DNA of 48,105 nucleotides from Cyanobacteriota bacterium (GTDB taxonomy: Bacteria; Cyanobacteriota; Cyanobacteriia; Cyanobacteriales; Microcoleaceae). The stretch covers positions 1 to 48,105 of the forward strand of contig JANYGO010000032.1 of assembly GCA_025362325.1 (NCBI GenBank). The letters run 5' to 3'. Numbering within the stretch: position 1 is the stretch's first letter; every line of letters starts with the position of its first letter. The notes under the pieces were generated by a model, which was given only the letters and a program-made list of their open reading frames with translations, had not been told where the DNA came from and ran no database searches. A program made the translations under genes and the position numbers. Shown here piece by piece: positions 15,523 through 25,300 of this stretch.

Positions 15523-17439
15523 TTAGTCAATTTTATCTTTGCTTTTCAGGATTGTTGGCAAGTTGCTTTTTGCCCAATTCCAGATTTGCTCGGCGATTTG
15601 TTCTAGGCGGAGCATGAGTAGATCGAGCCATTCGAGCACTTGTTCTAGCGGGTGTTTAATGTATCCCATCGATTCGGCTTTTGTTTCTAAGTAGTCGTTC
15701 TCGGGCGGGAAGCCTGCGCTCGGTTTTTTTAGTTCTGGGGTGCTGGTTGGTTGGGTGATTGCTGCAGTGGATTGGCTGGTTTGTGGGGTGTTCGGGTTTG
15801 TGTGTTTTGACACTTGGGTTTCCGGCGCGCGCCCTGGGGTTGATGGTGTTGCTGCGAGTGCAGTGCTATTTTCAGGAGTAATTTCTAAATTTGATGCTGG
15901 TTGGGGTTGACTTTTTGGCACTTTTGCCACCAAGCTTTGTTTGAGCTGGGCGACTAAGCGGTGAATTGCTTCGGGGTAAGGGGAGATTGAGATTGATGCC
16001 GATCGACCTTCTGGTAATTCTGCTATTTCTGCAATTTGTGGCTTGACTTTGGCGATGGCTTGTGCTGTGTCGCCGGCTTCGGAACTGCCCTCGATTAAGT
16101 GCTGCGGTGCTGGTTCCCCGAATAAGTCTTGCCAATTCAGCCACGGTCGATCGACCTCTGGGACTTTTGGCGTTTTTTCTTGCTGCTCCCGCTGTTTCAA
16201 ATAATACTGAATTGCCACGGCTTTCTCCGTGTTATCACTGGCTGCTGTTTCTTTTCCCAAGAGCTGGTCTACTGACGACCAAATCAATTTTTCGATGTTT
16301 TGAGCGTATTTTTCGAGGATTTCGCGGGCGGTAACACCTGTATTGGTGGCGGGGTTGGCTGTATCAATTTTTACTTGGGAGTTGGCTGCTGGGGGGAGGG
16401 TAAATTCTTCGAGGTTGACGGCTGCGCGATCGATTAAGGTAACAAATGAGAGCGGATTGGCGGCTGGCTCGAATTTGCTGTTAAAATTATTTGCTAATTC
16501 TGGGGTATTGCGGTCGATCGCATTTGATGGAGCAATCGACTGCTGTGCGGTGTTCGCGGTGGCTTTTTGGAGTAAGATGGCATTGCGGTCGATCGCGGAT
16601 TTCACCGCCAGGATTGATTCTCCAAACTGATTTCTTTTCAGAGCAACCGGACTCGTCTGAAGCCAAGCCATCAATTCCCAAAAACGGCGTACCGGCGGTA
16701 GCTGAGCTTTTTTGGCGGCCGATTCTAAACCGAGATTAAATTTTAATTCTTTTTGAGTAATTTCGCGCCGTTGGGGCTCGCAGTTGGCGACTTCCCAGGT
16801 GATGCGATTTTCCAGCAATTCCTGCTGTTGGGGTGTCAAAATATCTAAGATCCGATTTTCTCCTCCCACCAAGACTAAAGTGCGGGCGGGGATAAAACTG
16901 GCGATTCCTTGAACTTTTGGCGGGCTGGTTAATTTAGTTTTAGACAGCGGGTATTTTTGGGCGGAAGTTGTTTGATGTTTGGCGACTTGGAGGCTAAGAT
17001 TGATTGCTGGATGCAAGTCGCTGGCTGCTTTGGAGGTGGCTGCGGTATTTTCCTGGATTAACTGCGGGAAGCTGGCTGCTGTTGTGGCGGTTTGCGACGA
17101 TTTTAGCAAATTTTCTGCCAGGTGCAAAATTTGGGCGATCGAACTTTCTGCGGAATTTTCCGGCAAATACCAATTTTCCGACAAATCGGGATTTTCGCCG
17201 GCAAATTCTTGCAATTCCGGTAAATCTACTTTTTGACTGGATTCCCGCAACTGTCGGCTCAACATTCGGGAACTTTGCACCAGCAGGTAAGCTGGATAAA
17301 GTAGAATTTGGGTGGCGCTGAGGGTTGTTTGTTTGATTTGTCGCCAAGTGCGATCGCAATTATCGCTCACTTGGCGGGACTGTTTGGATATAAAATTCAA
17401 TAGTCGGCTTTGGTATGGGCCGTAGTAACCGTTAGACAT
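15523..17439 (-). CDS. Large conserved hypothetical protein, low-complexity centre
   Basis: The 638-residue product is not recognised. The N-terminus (MSNGYYGPYQSRLLNFISKQ, then helical ATQILLYPAYLLVQSSRMLS) could be an amphipathic or membrane-associating helix. A more ordered stretch around 190-270 contains RTLVLVGGENRILDILTPQQ and PVRRFWELMAWLQTSP. The centre and most of the C-terminal half are Ala/Pro/Ser/Thr/Gln-rich and probably disordered. The last 60 residues are helical again (HPLEQVLEWLDLLMLRLEQ, AEQIWNWAKSNL). It leads the probable two-gene unit with the small membrane protein at 15327-15512, which suggests a membrane-linked role. That is inference only. Confidence 0.7.
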   Translation of the reverse strand: MSNGYYGPYQSRLLNFISKQSRQVSDNCDRTWRQIKQTTLSATQILLYPAYLLVQSSRMLSRQLRESSQKVDLPELQEFAGENPDLSENWYLPENSAESSIAQILHLAENLLKSSQTATTAASFPQLIQENTAATSKAASDLHPAINLSLQVAKHQTTSAQKYPLSKTKLTSPPKVQGIASFIPARTLVLVGGENRILDILTPQQQELLENRITWEVANCEPQRREITQKELKFNLGLESAAKKAQLPPVRRFWELMAWLQTSPVALKRNQFGESILAVKSAIDRNAILLQKATANTAQQSIAPSNAIDRNTPELANNFNSKFEPAANPLSFVTLIDRAAVNLEEFTLPPAANSQVKIDTANPATNTGVTAREILEKYAQNIEKLIWSSVDQLLGKETAASDNTEKAVAIQYYLKQREQQEKTPKVPEVDRPWLNWQDLFGEPAPQHLIEGSSEAGDTAQAIAKVKPQIAEIAELPEGRSASISISPYPEAIHRLVAQLKQSLVAKVPKSQPQPASNLEITPENSTALAATPSTPGRAPETQVSKHTNPNTPQTSQSTAAITQPTSTPELKKPSAGFPPENDYLETKAESMGYIKHPLEQVLEWLDLLMLRLEQIAEQIWNWAKSNLPTILKSKDKID

Positions 17440-17549
17440 AAGTTTAATTATTGAATTGCTGATTTTAGATTCGCGCCGGAGTTGCTGATTTTTGCTGTAA
17501 AATCAAACCGGGATATCAATCGCAGTTTCCCACCCTCTGAAACCTTTAT

Positions 17550-17569
17550 TTCTTCGCGTCCTTTGCGCC
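17550..17569. repeat. Short dispersed repeat TTCTTCGCGTCCTTTGCGCC upstream of GH38 gene
   Basis: The 20-bp sequence has a near-identical inverted copy at 21503-21523, at the 3' end of the alpha-mannosidase gene, so the two copies flank that gene in opposite orientation. Confidence 0.6.
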
Positions 17570-17622
17570 AACGCGGTTCGATTCCGATCCCGATTCCTAC
17601 GCAATTCCTATTTTAGCTAAAA

Positions 17623-20600
17623 ATGAACGCTTCTGTGCCACCTGCTAACAATAATATTTCTGAAGTTGTAGAGAAGTTGCGTCGCCTCTGTCAAGTGGAG
17701 GTTCAGTCTGGTTGGAGGTACTGCGATGCTGACTCTGCTATTGTGGCTGCGGTAGATATTTCTAACGGACAAGTTGCCGAAATTAACGCCAAAGGACATA
17801 TTGCTTGGCCGTCGGGGAAGCAAGTTGTTTATTTGGGGCAGAATTTTGTAGTTCCTGACAATTTGCACGGCTATCCCGTGCTTGGTTTGCGGTTGCTGCT
17901 GGGCTTGACTTGGTGGGCGGAAGATGCTCAAATTTTTGTGGACGGTGAGTTGGTTGGAGAAGGCGATTTATTTGATTGTGCCGAGCGAGTTTTGTTGAGT
18001 TCGTCGGTAAATCCCGGAGATGAATTTTTAATTGTTTTGCGGTTGGTAAGTCCGGGACATGATCGCGGTGCTTTAGTGCGATCGATTTGTTTGTACGAAG
18101 CTGCGGACTCTGCTTGTTTCGATCCGGGTTTTGTGGCTGCCGAATTAGAGATTTTGCAATATTCGCTGACTCAAAACTTAGAAAATAAAAATTACCAATA
18201 CCTCCCCCATAAAAATATAGCAAATCACCTCAGGTTTGTCAAGGGGGAAACGCTGAAATCTGAGATTGATTTGGCGGTTGGTTTGATTGATTGGTCTGCT
18301 TTGCCCGATCGACAAAAGTTCGATCGCTCGCTGTCTGTTTTGCGGCACAATTTACTGGGATATCTGCGCGCTTTTGCTGGGGATTTAGATGAGGGAAACG
18401 CATCGGCCGCAGAGGGCGCAGAGGGAGGAATCAGAGATGCTGTTTCTGAGACTGTGGAACATCACCGCAGTACATCTATATATATAAAAGAAAATAGCGG
18501 GCGGACATCTATATATACAGGTAAAATCTATTTAGTTGGTCACGCTCATTTAGACTTAGCTTGGCTGTGGCCTGTACCGGAAACTTGGAAAGCGGCAGAA
18601 CGAACTTTTGAGTCGGTATTGAAATTGCAATCGGAGTTTCCTGATTTGATTTTCTGTCATTCAACTCCGGCGCTTTATGCTTGGATGGAAGAGCACCGCC
18701 CGGACTTATTTGCTGCAATTCAAAAACAGGTGGCTGCGGGTTGTTGGGAAGTTGTCGGCGGGATGTGGGTGGAACCGGATTTAAACTTGATTTCCACTGA
18801 ATCAATGGTGCGACAAGTTTTTTACGGCCAGCGTTACGCGCAAGAAAAGTTTGGGGAATTGATGCGGGTGGCTTGGCTACCTGATACTTTCGGTTTTGGC
18901 TGGCAATTACCTCAGATTTTGCGCGACGGTGGAGTTGATTATTTTGTGACGCAGAAGTTGCGCTGGAATGATTCGACGGAATTTCCCCACGGTGCGTTTT
19001 GCTGGGAAGGGTTGGACGGTACTAAAATATTTAGTATGATGTCTGGCGCGATCGGCGAAAGTATGGAATCTGTTAAAATGGCAAGTCATGCTTTTGACTG
19101 GCAAGTTAAAACTAATTTGCAAGATGCTCTGTGGTTGCCGGGAGTTGGCGACCACGGCGGCGGCCCGACTCGTGATATGATTGAAGTTGCTAAACGCTGG
19201 GAATTGTCGCCTTTTTTCCCGAATTTGCAGTTTACGAAGGCGGTTGATTATTTGTCTTTGATTGAGAGTCAGTTTTTGCCGGAAGTTGCGGAGTCCGAGT
19301 CTCAATCTGATGTTTCGCAGTCGCCAAGTAGGGAAATTTTGCAACTTCCTGAAGTTGTCGAAACTTTGGCGGATGTCGCATCTCCCAACTTGCTCGAAAA
19401 TTCGCCAACTTGGCGCGAAAGTCCAAGTTCAAATCCAGAAACTCCCGAAAGTTGGCAAGCTGGGAAAGTTGTCGAAACTTTGGCGGATGTGGCGTCTCCC
19501 AACTTGCTAGAAAATTCGGCAACTTTACCAGAAAGTGAAACGAAGTCGCCAGCCAACCCGGAAAGTTTGAAACTTCGGAAAACAGCCGAAAACTTGTCCG
19601 CGTTAGGCGGTAGTTTTTCCGGCAAAATCTGGGAATCAGAGCCTGAATATCTTGATTTCCCAACTGAGATTGACAACGAGACATCCCAACTCAAAAATTC
19701 TCCCACTCCCCCCCTGTTTACTCCCATTCTGCCGATTTGGCAAGACGAACTTTACCTGGAATTCCACCGGGGTTGTTACACGACTCGCGCTGACCAAAAA
19801 CGCCAAAACCGCCGCTGCGAAGATTTGCTCTATCAAGCGGAATTGCTGTCTTCGCTAGCCACGATTTGCACTGATGCGGTTTATCCCAAATCTGAGTTAG
19901 AATCTGCTTGGAAACAAGTGTTGTTCAACCAGTTTCACGATATTTTGCCGGGTTCGGCGATCGCCCAAGTCTACAGGGATGCTAATCTAGCCTTTGCCGA
20001 GGTTGATCGCACTTGCCGCCACATCCTGCTACAATCTCTAGATGCCATCGCAGCTCAAATTTCTCTGCCTTCTCCTCCACAGCCGGACGCTCAACCGATT
20101 CTGATTTTCAATACCCTGAATTGGTCGCGCTCGCAGGTTGTCAACCTACCGCTTCCCGATTCCGCTGATTCAACTTGGCAAATTTACGATTTAGCCCGAC
20201 AGCGGCTGAATTCCCAGATTGTCAAGGGCGATCGGCTGCAACCGCAGTCTACACTATTATTTTGCGCGAATGATCTGCCTGCGATCGGCTACCGCCTGTT
20301 TTGGCTCTGTCGCCAAGAAGCTCAAACTGTCTATCGCCCGCCAGCAAGCCCAACCACCGAAAAAAAGACAGAATTACCAAAACTTACATACGGTATAACA
20401 CAAAAAAACACGCCTGGTCAAGAAACGCATTTTGCAGCCCCAGAAATGGTCTTGGAAAATGAATTTATTCTGGCAAAAGTAGACGCCGAAACTGGCAATT
20501 TATCGAGCATCTGGGATAAAGCAAACAACAGAGAAGTCCTGAATGCAGCCGGAGGCAATCAACTGCAAGCATTTCAAGACAGCGGTGAATATTGGGATGC

Positions 20601-21510
20601 TTGGAACATCGATCCGAATTATCAAAAACATCCTTTACCCGCGCCGATACTCAAAGAAATTTATTGGGTTGAGCGGGGAGAAGTGCGGCAGAGTTTGCGC
20701 GTAGTTATGCAAATTGGTAAATCGGAGTTTTGCCAAGATTATATAGTAGAAGTAGGTTCGCCACTGCTGAAAATTAAGACAGTCGTAGATTGGCAAGAAC
20801 AGCACGTTTTAGTAAAAACAGCCTTCGGGTTAAATGTCGCAGCAGATTTTGCTACCTGCGAAATTCCCGGCGGTGCGATCGCACGCACAACCAAGCCGCA
20901 AACAGCCGCCGAAAAAGCCAAATGGGAAGTACCGATTTTGCGCTGGGTAGATATCAGCAGCGACGGTTTTGGAGTGAGTTTGCTGAATGATTGCAAATAC
21001 GGTTGCGACATTCAACTAAATCAAATCCGGCTGACTTTGCTCCGGGGTTCGACTTGGCCGGATGAAGCAGCAGATAAAGGAGTTTCGGAATTTACTTGTG
21101 CAGTCTATCCCCACGCTGGAAATTGGCAAGAGGCTGATACAGTTCGGCGCGGATACGAGTTGAATTTGCCACTGCTGGTAAAAGTCTTGCCACAGTTGCA
21201 GGAAAACTCAAATCAGACTTTACCCGCAGTTGGCAAGTTTTTGGATTTGTCCGCCCAAAATTTAGTGTTGATGGCTTTCAAGCAGTCGGAAGATGATGCG
21301 AATCTGTGGATTTTGCGGTGTTGTGAATCTGAGGGGAACGAAGCTGTGCTAAAATTGGATGGTGATTTGAAATTGGAGATTGTGCGATCGACCGATTTGT
21401 TAGAACGACCTGCAAATTTGTCTGAAAAGTTGCCTCAAGGGCGAGGTTTTAAGATAAAACCTTGGAAAATCGCGAGTTTTGCTGTTTTAACGAAAGCAAG
21501 AAGGCGCTAA
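17623..21510 (+). CDS. Alpha-mannosidase-like glycoside hydrolase family 38
   Basis: The 1295-residue protein has the GH38 catalytic domain. Predicted zinc ligands are H309 and D311 (GHAHLDLAWLWP), D421 (WLPDTFGFGWQLP), which is also the expected nucleophile, and H511 (GVGDHGGGPT). The motif NQFHDILPGSAIAQVYRDA, typical of the family, lies near 765-785, followed by the middle helical and beta-sandwich domains. It should hydrolyse alpha-mannosides, perhaps from glycans or cell-surface polysaccharide; no signal peptide is seen. Bacterial relatives are usually 850-1050 residues. The extra length comes from two insertions: about 260-300 (acidic, with a TSIY-containing duplication) and about 550-695, low-complexity with a 38-residue tandem duplication. 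Catalytic residues lie outside both. The gene is flanked by inverted copies of a short dispersed repeat. Confidence 0.87.
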   Translation: MNASVPPANNNISEVVEKLRRLCQVEVQSGWRYCDADSAIVAAVDISNGQVAEINAKGHIAWPSGKQVVYLGQNFVVPDNLHGYPVLGLRLLLGLTWWAEDAQIFVDGELVGEGDLFDCAERVLLSSSVNPGDEFLIVLRLVSPGHDRGALVRSICLYEAADSACFDPGFVAAELEILQYSLTQNLENKNYQYLPHKNIANHLRFVKGETLKSEIDLAVGLIDWSALPDRQKFDRSLSVLRHNLLGYLRAFAGDLDEGNASAAEGAEGGIRDAVSETVEHHRSTSIYIKENSGRTSIYTGKIYLVGHAHLDLAWLWPVPETWKAAERTFESVLKLQSEFPDLIFCHSTPALYAWMEEHRPDLFAAIQKQVAAGCWEVVGGMWVEPDLNLISTESMVRQVFYGQRYAQEKFGELMRVAWLPDTFGFGWQLPQILRDGGVDYFVTQKLRWNDSTEFPHGAFCWEGLDGTKIFSMMSGAIGESMESVKMASHAFDWQVKTNLQDALWLPGVGDHGGGPTRDMIEVAKRWELSPFFPNLQFTKAVDYLSLIESQFLPEVAESESQSDVSQSPSREILQLPEVVETLADVASPNLLENSPTWRESPSSNPETPESWQAGKVVETLADVASPNLLENSATLPESETKSPANPESLKLRKTAENLSALGGSFSGKIWESEPEYLDFPTEIDNETSQLKNSPTPPLFTPILPIWQDELYLEFHRGCYTTRADQKRQNRRCEDLLYQAELLSSLATICTDAVYPKSELESAWKQVLFNQFHDILPGSAIAQVYRDANLAFAEVDRTCRHILLQSLDAIAAQISLPSPPQPDAQPILIFNTLNWSRSQVVNLPLPDSADSTWQIYDLARQRLNSQIVKGDRLQPQSTLLFCANDLPAIGYRLFWLCRQEAQTVYRPPASPTTEKKTELPKLTYGITQKNTPGQETHFAAPEMVLENEFILAKVDAETGNLSSIWDKANNREVLNAAGGNQLQAFQDSGEYWDAWNIDPNYQKHPLPAPILKEIYWVERGEVRQSLRVVMQIGKSEFCQDYIVEVGSPLLKIKTVVDWQEQHVLVKTAFGLNVAADFATCEIPGGAIARTTKPQTAAEKAKWEVPILRWVDISSDGFGVSLLNDCKYGCDIQLNQIRLTLLRGSTWPDEAADKGVSEFTCAVYPHAGNWQEADTVRRGYELNLPLLVKVLPQLQENSNQTLPAVGKFLDLSAQNLVLMAFKQSEDDANLWILRCCESEGNEAVLKLDGDLKLEIVRSTDLLERPANLSEKLPQGRGFKIKPWKIASFAVLTKARRR

Positions 21511-21523
21511 GGACGCGAAGGAA
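21503..21523. repeat. Inverted copy of the repeat at 17550-17569
   Basis: GGCGCTAAGGACGCGAAGGAA is close to the reverse complement of the copy upstream of the alpha-mannosidase gene. It includes the stop codon of that gene, so the repeat supplies the extreme C-terminus. Confidence 0.55.
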
Positions 21524-21728
21524 GAGGGAGAAGGGCAGAAGGGATCATCTCAAAACTTACCGTAATGTCGATCGCCTTTTAGTTAAATTATCCAACAAAC
21601 CCAGTTGTTGAGTTGCCTTAGTCACCACAAAACAATCCCGCAAACATGACTGGCAAATTATAGTCAAGTCCTTGCAAAATGCGATCGGACTTGACGCGCC
21701 TAGTAATTAACAATATACTGGCAGTTAT

Positions 21729-22054
21729 CTAGGCAGATTCTGCTAAAGGTGCTCCGGCTAAAAAAGCTACTAAAAGTCCTGCTGTCACAAATAAACTTTT
21801 TGCCAGTGAAGCGAGTTGAAAAAAACCGGATGCTATCAACGCCGAATTAACCACCATCATTCCTAGTCAAAAAACGATCGTACCAGGGTCGATCGCCTGC
21901 CAAGCACTTTTCAAGTCTCCTACTCCCCAAAGCCACCGCACTCATCTGACCCAACAATAGCTATCGCCGCCCGGTTCATCCGCAGCCCTGGCAAATATCC
22001 CAAACCGAAACCCAAGTAAGTCAATCCCAACACGAGATATTGAAGTGTTATCAT
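21729..22054 (-). pseudogene. Decayed SLC13/ArsB-type permease fragment
   Basis: From an ATG at 22054 the minus strand reads MITLQYLVLGLTYLGFGLGY, then LPGLRMNRAAIAIVGS, which is the N-terminus expected of SLC13/ArsB-type anion permeases. The frame then breaks. A second frame gives MSAVALG, and a third gives LKSAWQAIDPGTIVF, an in-frame TGA, then LGMMVVNSALIASGFFQLA, all still family-like. After FFQLA the text (SLFVTAGLLVAFLAGAPLAE) looks like a more distal transmembrane segment and stops at 21729, which suggests an internal deletion as well. A complete protein would be over 400 residues, so this is a short, multiply disrupted relic. The family assignment is by recollection of these motifs; the frameshifts and stop are directly seen. 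Confidence 0.7.
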
Positions 22055-22207
22055 AGATTATTAAAACCCTGGATTGCCTATTTTTCCATTGTCGAGAATC
22101 CTCAAAGTACAGACGCGGTAATTGCAGCTAAACCTGTCGGCACCGCCACGAGTGAGAAATGGGTCTGCACGCAATCTACTAACTACAAACAAACACAGGG
22201 GTTGCCT

Positions 22208-22241
22208 TTGCCAGGTGTCCAGTGCGCTGGACACCTGGCAA
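22208..22241. repeat. Perfect 15-bp hairpin upstream of the diguanylate cyclase gene
   Basis: TTGCCAGGTGTCCAG (22208-22222) pairs exactly with 22227-22241 around a 4-nt loop, TGCG. It lies about 105 bp before the GTG start of the diguanylate cyclase gene. It has no T-run behind it; it may be a transcription-factor site, an RNA hairpin or a dispersed repeat. The rest of 21511-22346 holds the permease relic and no other gene that I can support. Confidence 0.6.
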
Positions 22242-22346
22242 GTCTGTTACAAATTGTAACTTCTTGCAAATAACAGGTTAAATTTAGTTTCACAAGAAAC
22301 TTAAATCCCAGAAAGTAACATTAATTACAGTCGAGTTAAGATAAAA

Positions 22347-25300
22347 GTGTTTGCTAAAAAAAGCCATTCCAGCAACCCAGAAACCAAGAACTCTCACTTG
22401 ACCGGCACGGGCGGCGAACTCGCGGCCTCAAAACTTTCGTGCAGCCCACAAGTCGAACAGGATTGGTATCGAACTCTCTATGACAATTTTCCGGGCATTT
22501 ACTTCGTTGTAGACGCTTTGGGAAGAGTTTTTTCGCTCAATCAATTCGGCGAGTCCCGCCTCGCTTACAGGTCGCAGGAATTAATCTGTCATTCAATTTT
22601 TAACATATTTTACTGCCAAGATCAAGGGAAAATGCAGGCAGAATTTGCCGAATTGACACACCCCAAAAATGGTACGCCAACTGCACAATTTGCTTGTTGG
22701 GAAGGTCACTTGACTTGCAAAGGCGGCAGGGCGATCTGGGTAAAAGCAACCGCGCGCGCCTGGGCTATGGTAGACTGGAAAATAGAGGAAAATAGCGATG
22801 GGTCAATTGCCAATTTCCAACAGCCGGCTGTACTTTTAGTTTGCGAAGAAATTAAGGCCGATTCCTTGGTAGCAGCGCCGCCCAAGCAGAAAGAAAATTG
22901 GCGCAGTCCAACTTTGGCGATCGCAAAATTAGCCAAAAGTCAAATTAAAGAACGCCACAATATAGAAGAATTCATCCGCGAAGTCACAGAAACCGCTGTC
23001 AGTATTGTCAACTGCGATCGAGCCAGCATTTGGCTGTACGGCGAAGACAAAACGCAGCTTCACTGCATCGACCTTTACGAAAAAAATACGAAACTCCATT
23101 CCGTACAAATAATCGTCACCGCCGCCGACTGTCCGGCGTATTTTCAAGCCTTAAAATCTGCAAGTGCGATCGCAACGCTGGCAGCAGAAAATGACCCAAG
23201 AACCCGAGAACTTGCCAGTCTTTATTTTGCCGAGCGGGGGACGACTTCTCTGTTAAATGTACCGATTTTGCTAGCAGGTCAAAGGTTGGGAATAGTCAGC
23301 GCCGAACGCCTGGGTTCCGGCAGCGCATGGACGGAAGAGGAACACGAATTAACCCAAATATTAGCAGACTTTGTATCGTCAAGTTTGTCAGCTAGCGAAA
23401 TGTCAAAATTAGAAGCAATGCGGTGCGAACAGCAGCAAAACTTACTGAGCCAATACTACGACCAACTAGAAGAAAGAGTAGAAAGACGCACTGCCGAACT
23501 CAAAAAAGCCAACAAAAAACTGCAACAAGAAATAATCAAAAGAAGACAAGCTGAAGCAGAAATGCGCCGCCAGCATCAAGAACAAAAAATTATTTTTGAT
23601 TCCGTGCCGGCGATGATTTGGTACAAAGATACGGAAAGCCGCCTGCTGCGAATTAATCAAGTCGCCGCTGCATCCAGAGGTTTGCCCGCAAATCAATTAG
23701 AAGGAAAATCTTTTTATGAAATCTATCCAGATGAAGCAGAGCAATATTATTTAGAAGATTTGGAAGTAATCAATTCCGGCGTTCCCAAACTGGGAAAAGT
23801 CGAACTGCTGCCAACTGGCTCCGGTCAAAAATGCTGGGTGCGGACAGATAAAATACCTTACCGTGACGAAACAGGTCAAGTCGTTGGCGTGATCATGTTT
23901 GCAGTAGATATTACAGACTTGATTAGAGTCGAAAGAGAACTGCGAGAATATCGCGAGCGCCTCACCGAAAAAGTCGAAAAACGCACTGCTATGTATCGGC
24001 AGGCAATGGCAGCTTTGTACTCGGCAAATACGCAAATGCAACAGCTAATTACCAACAGCTATTCGGGAGAAAATGGCAACAGCACAGCAGCAGCACACTT
24101 GCTCGAATGCGAAGCTTATTTTGAAGCAGTTGCCGTCGCTGACCGCGACACAATTTTGAGCGTCAGCAGCAATTTTGCTAAGCTGTTCGGTTACGAACCA
24201 GCAGAAATGGCGGGAATGAGCTTGCTAGAACTGCTATCGCCGCAATCTTACAAAGTCGCACCGCAAATGATTTCCGCAGCCAGTAATACAGTCTGCGAAG
24301 CGATTTTTCTCAGGCGGGACGGGACTGCTTTTCCTGCTGACGTGCGCAGCAAATTCGCACTTTGTGAAGGTCGTTTGGTGCAGGTGAAAGCAGTGCGAGA
24401 CCTCACGGAACGCCGATTGATAGCAGCAGAATTAGAACGCTCGCGCTCTCTGTTGCACGCTACCATGGAAGCAACCGCAGACGGCATTCTCGCCGTTACT
24501 ACCGCCGGAGAACTGATTAGTTTTAACGAAAAGTTAGTTCAAATGTGGGGAATTTATGAAGAAGTTAGAAACTCAATGGATAGAACGGTGCGGCTGACAT
24601 TTCTAACCAAGCAAGTTAAAGATCCGAGGGCTTTTTTGCAGAGAATCAAAGAAATTTATAGCGATGCGGAGTCGGAAGGCTGCGATCTTCTAGAATTTAA
24701 AGATGGCCGGACTTTTGAGCGCTATACTCAGCCGATTCGAGTCGGACAAAATATTATTGGCAGGGTGTGGCGCTTCCGCGATATAACTTCTCGCGAAAAG
24801 GTGACGGCAATGTTGGGAGATTCTCAACGGCGCTTTCGGGCAATTTTTGATTCTTCGTTCCAATTTGTGAGCTTGCTGAAACCGGACGGCACTCTGCTGG
24901 AAGCTAATCAAACTTCTCTGGATTTTGCGGGAATTAAGCTGCGGGATGTGGCAAATAGACAGTTTTGGCAGGGGCCTTGGTGGGGAGATTCTCAGGAAGT
25001 TCGGGAACAGTTGCAAGAGGCGATTTCTCGATCGGCAAAAGGTGAATTTGTCCGCTATGAAGTGGAATTTCAAGGTGCAAACCGCACGGCAACTATTGAT
25101 TTTTCGCTCAAACCGGTGGCGGATGAAACTGGCAAAATTGTCTTGCTGCTGCCGGAAGGTCGAGATATTACGGAAAGCAAGCAGGCGCAAGTCGCCCTGC
25201 GGCAGCAAGTTGAGCGGGAACGTTTGATTGCCCAGATTCAATCGCGCATCCGTTCTTCTCTAGATATTACAGATATTCTCAACACTACAGTAGCTGAAGT

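Noticed and set aside
22040..22273. 77-codon plus ORF before the diguanylate cyclase
   Set aside because: It overlaps the permease relic in antisense and the 15-bp hairpin; no ribosome site.
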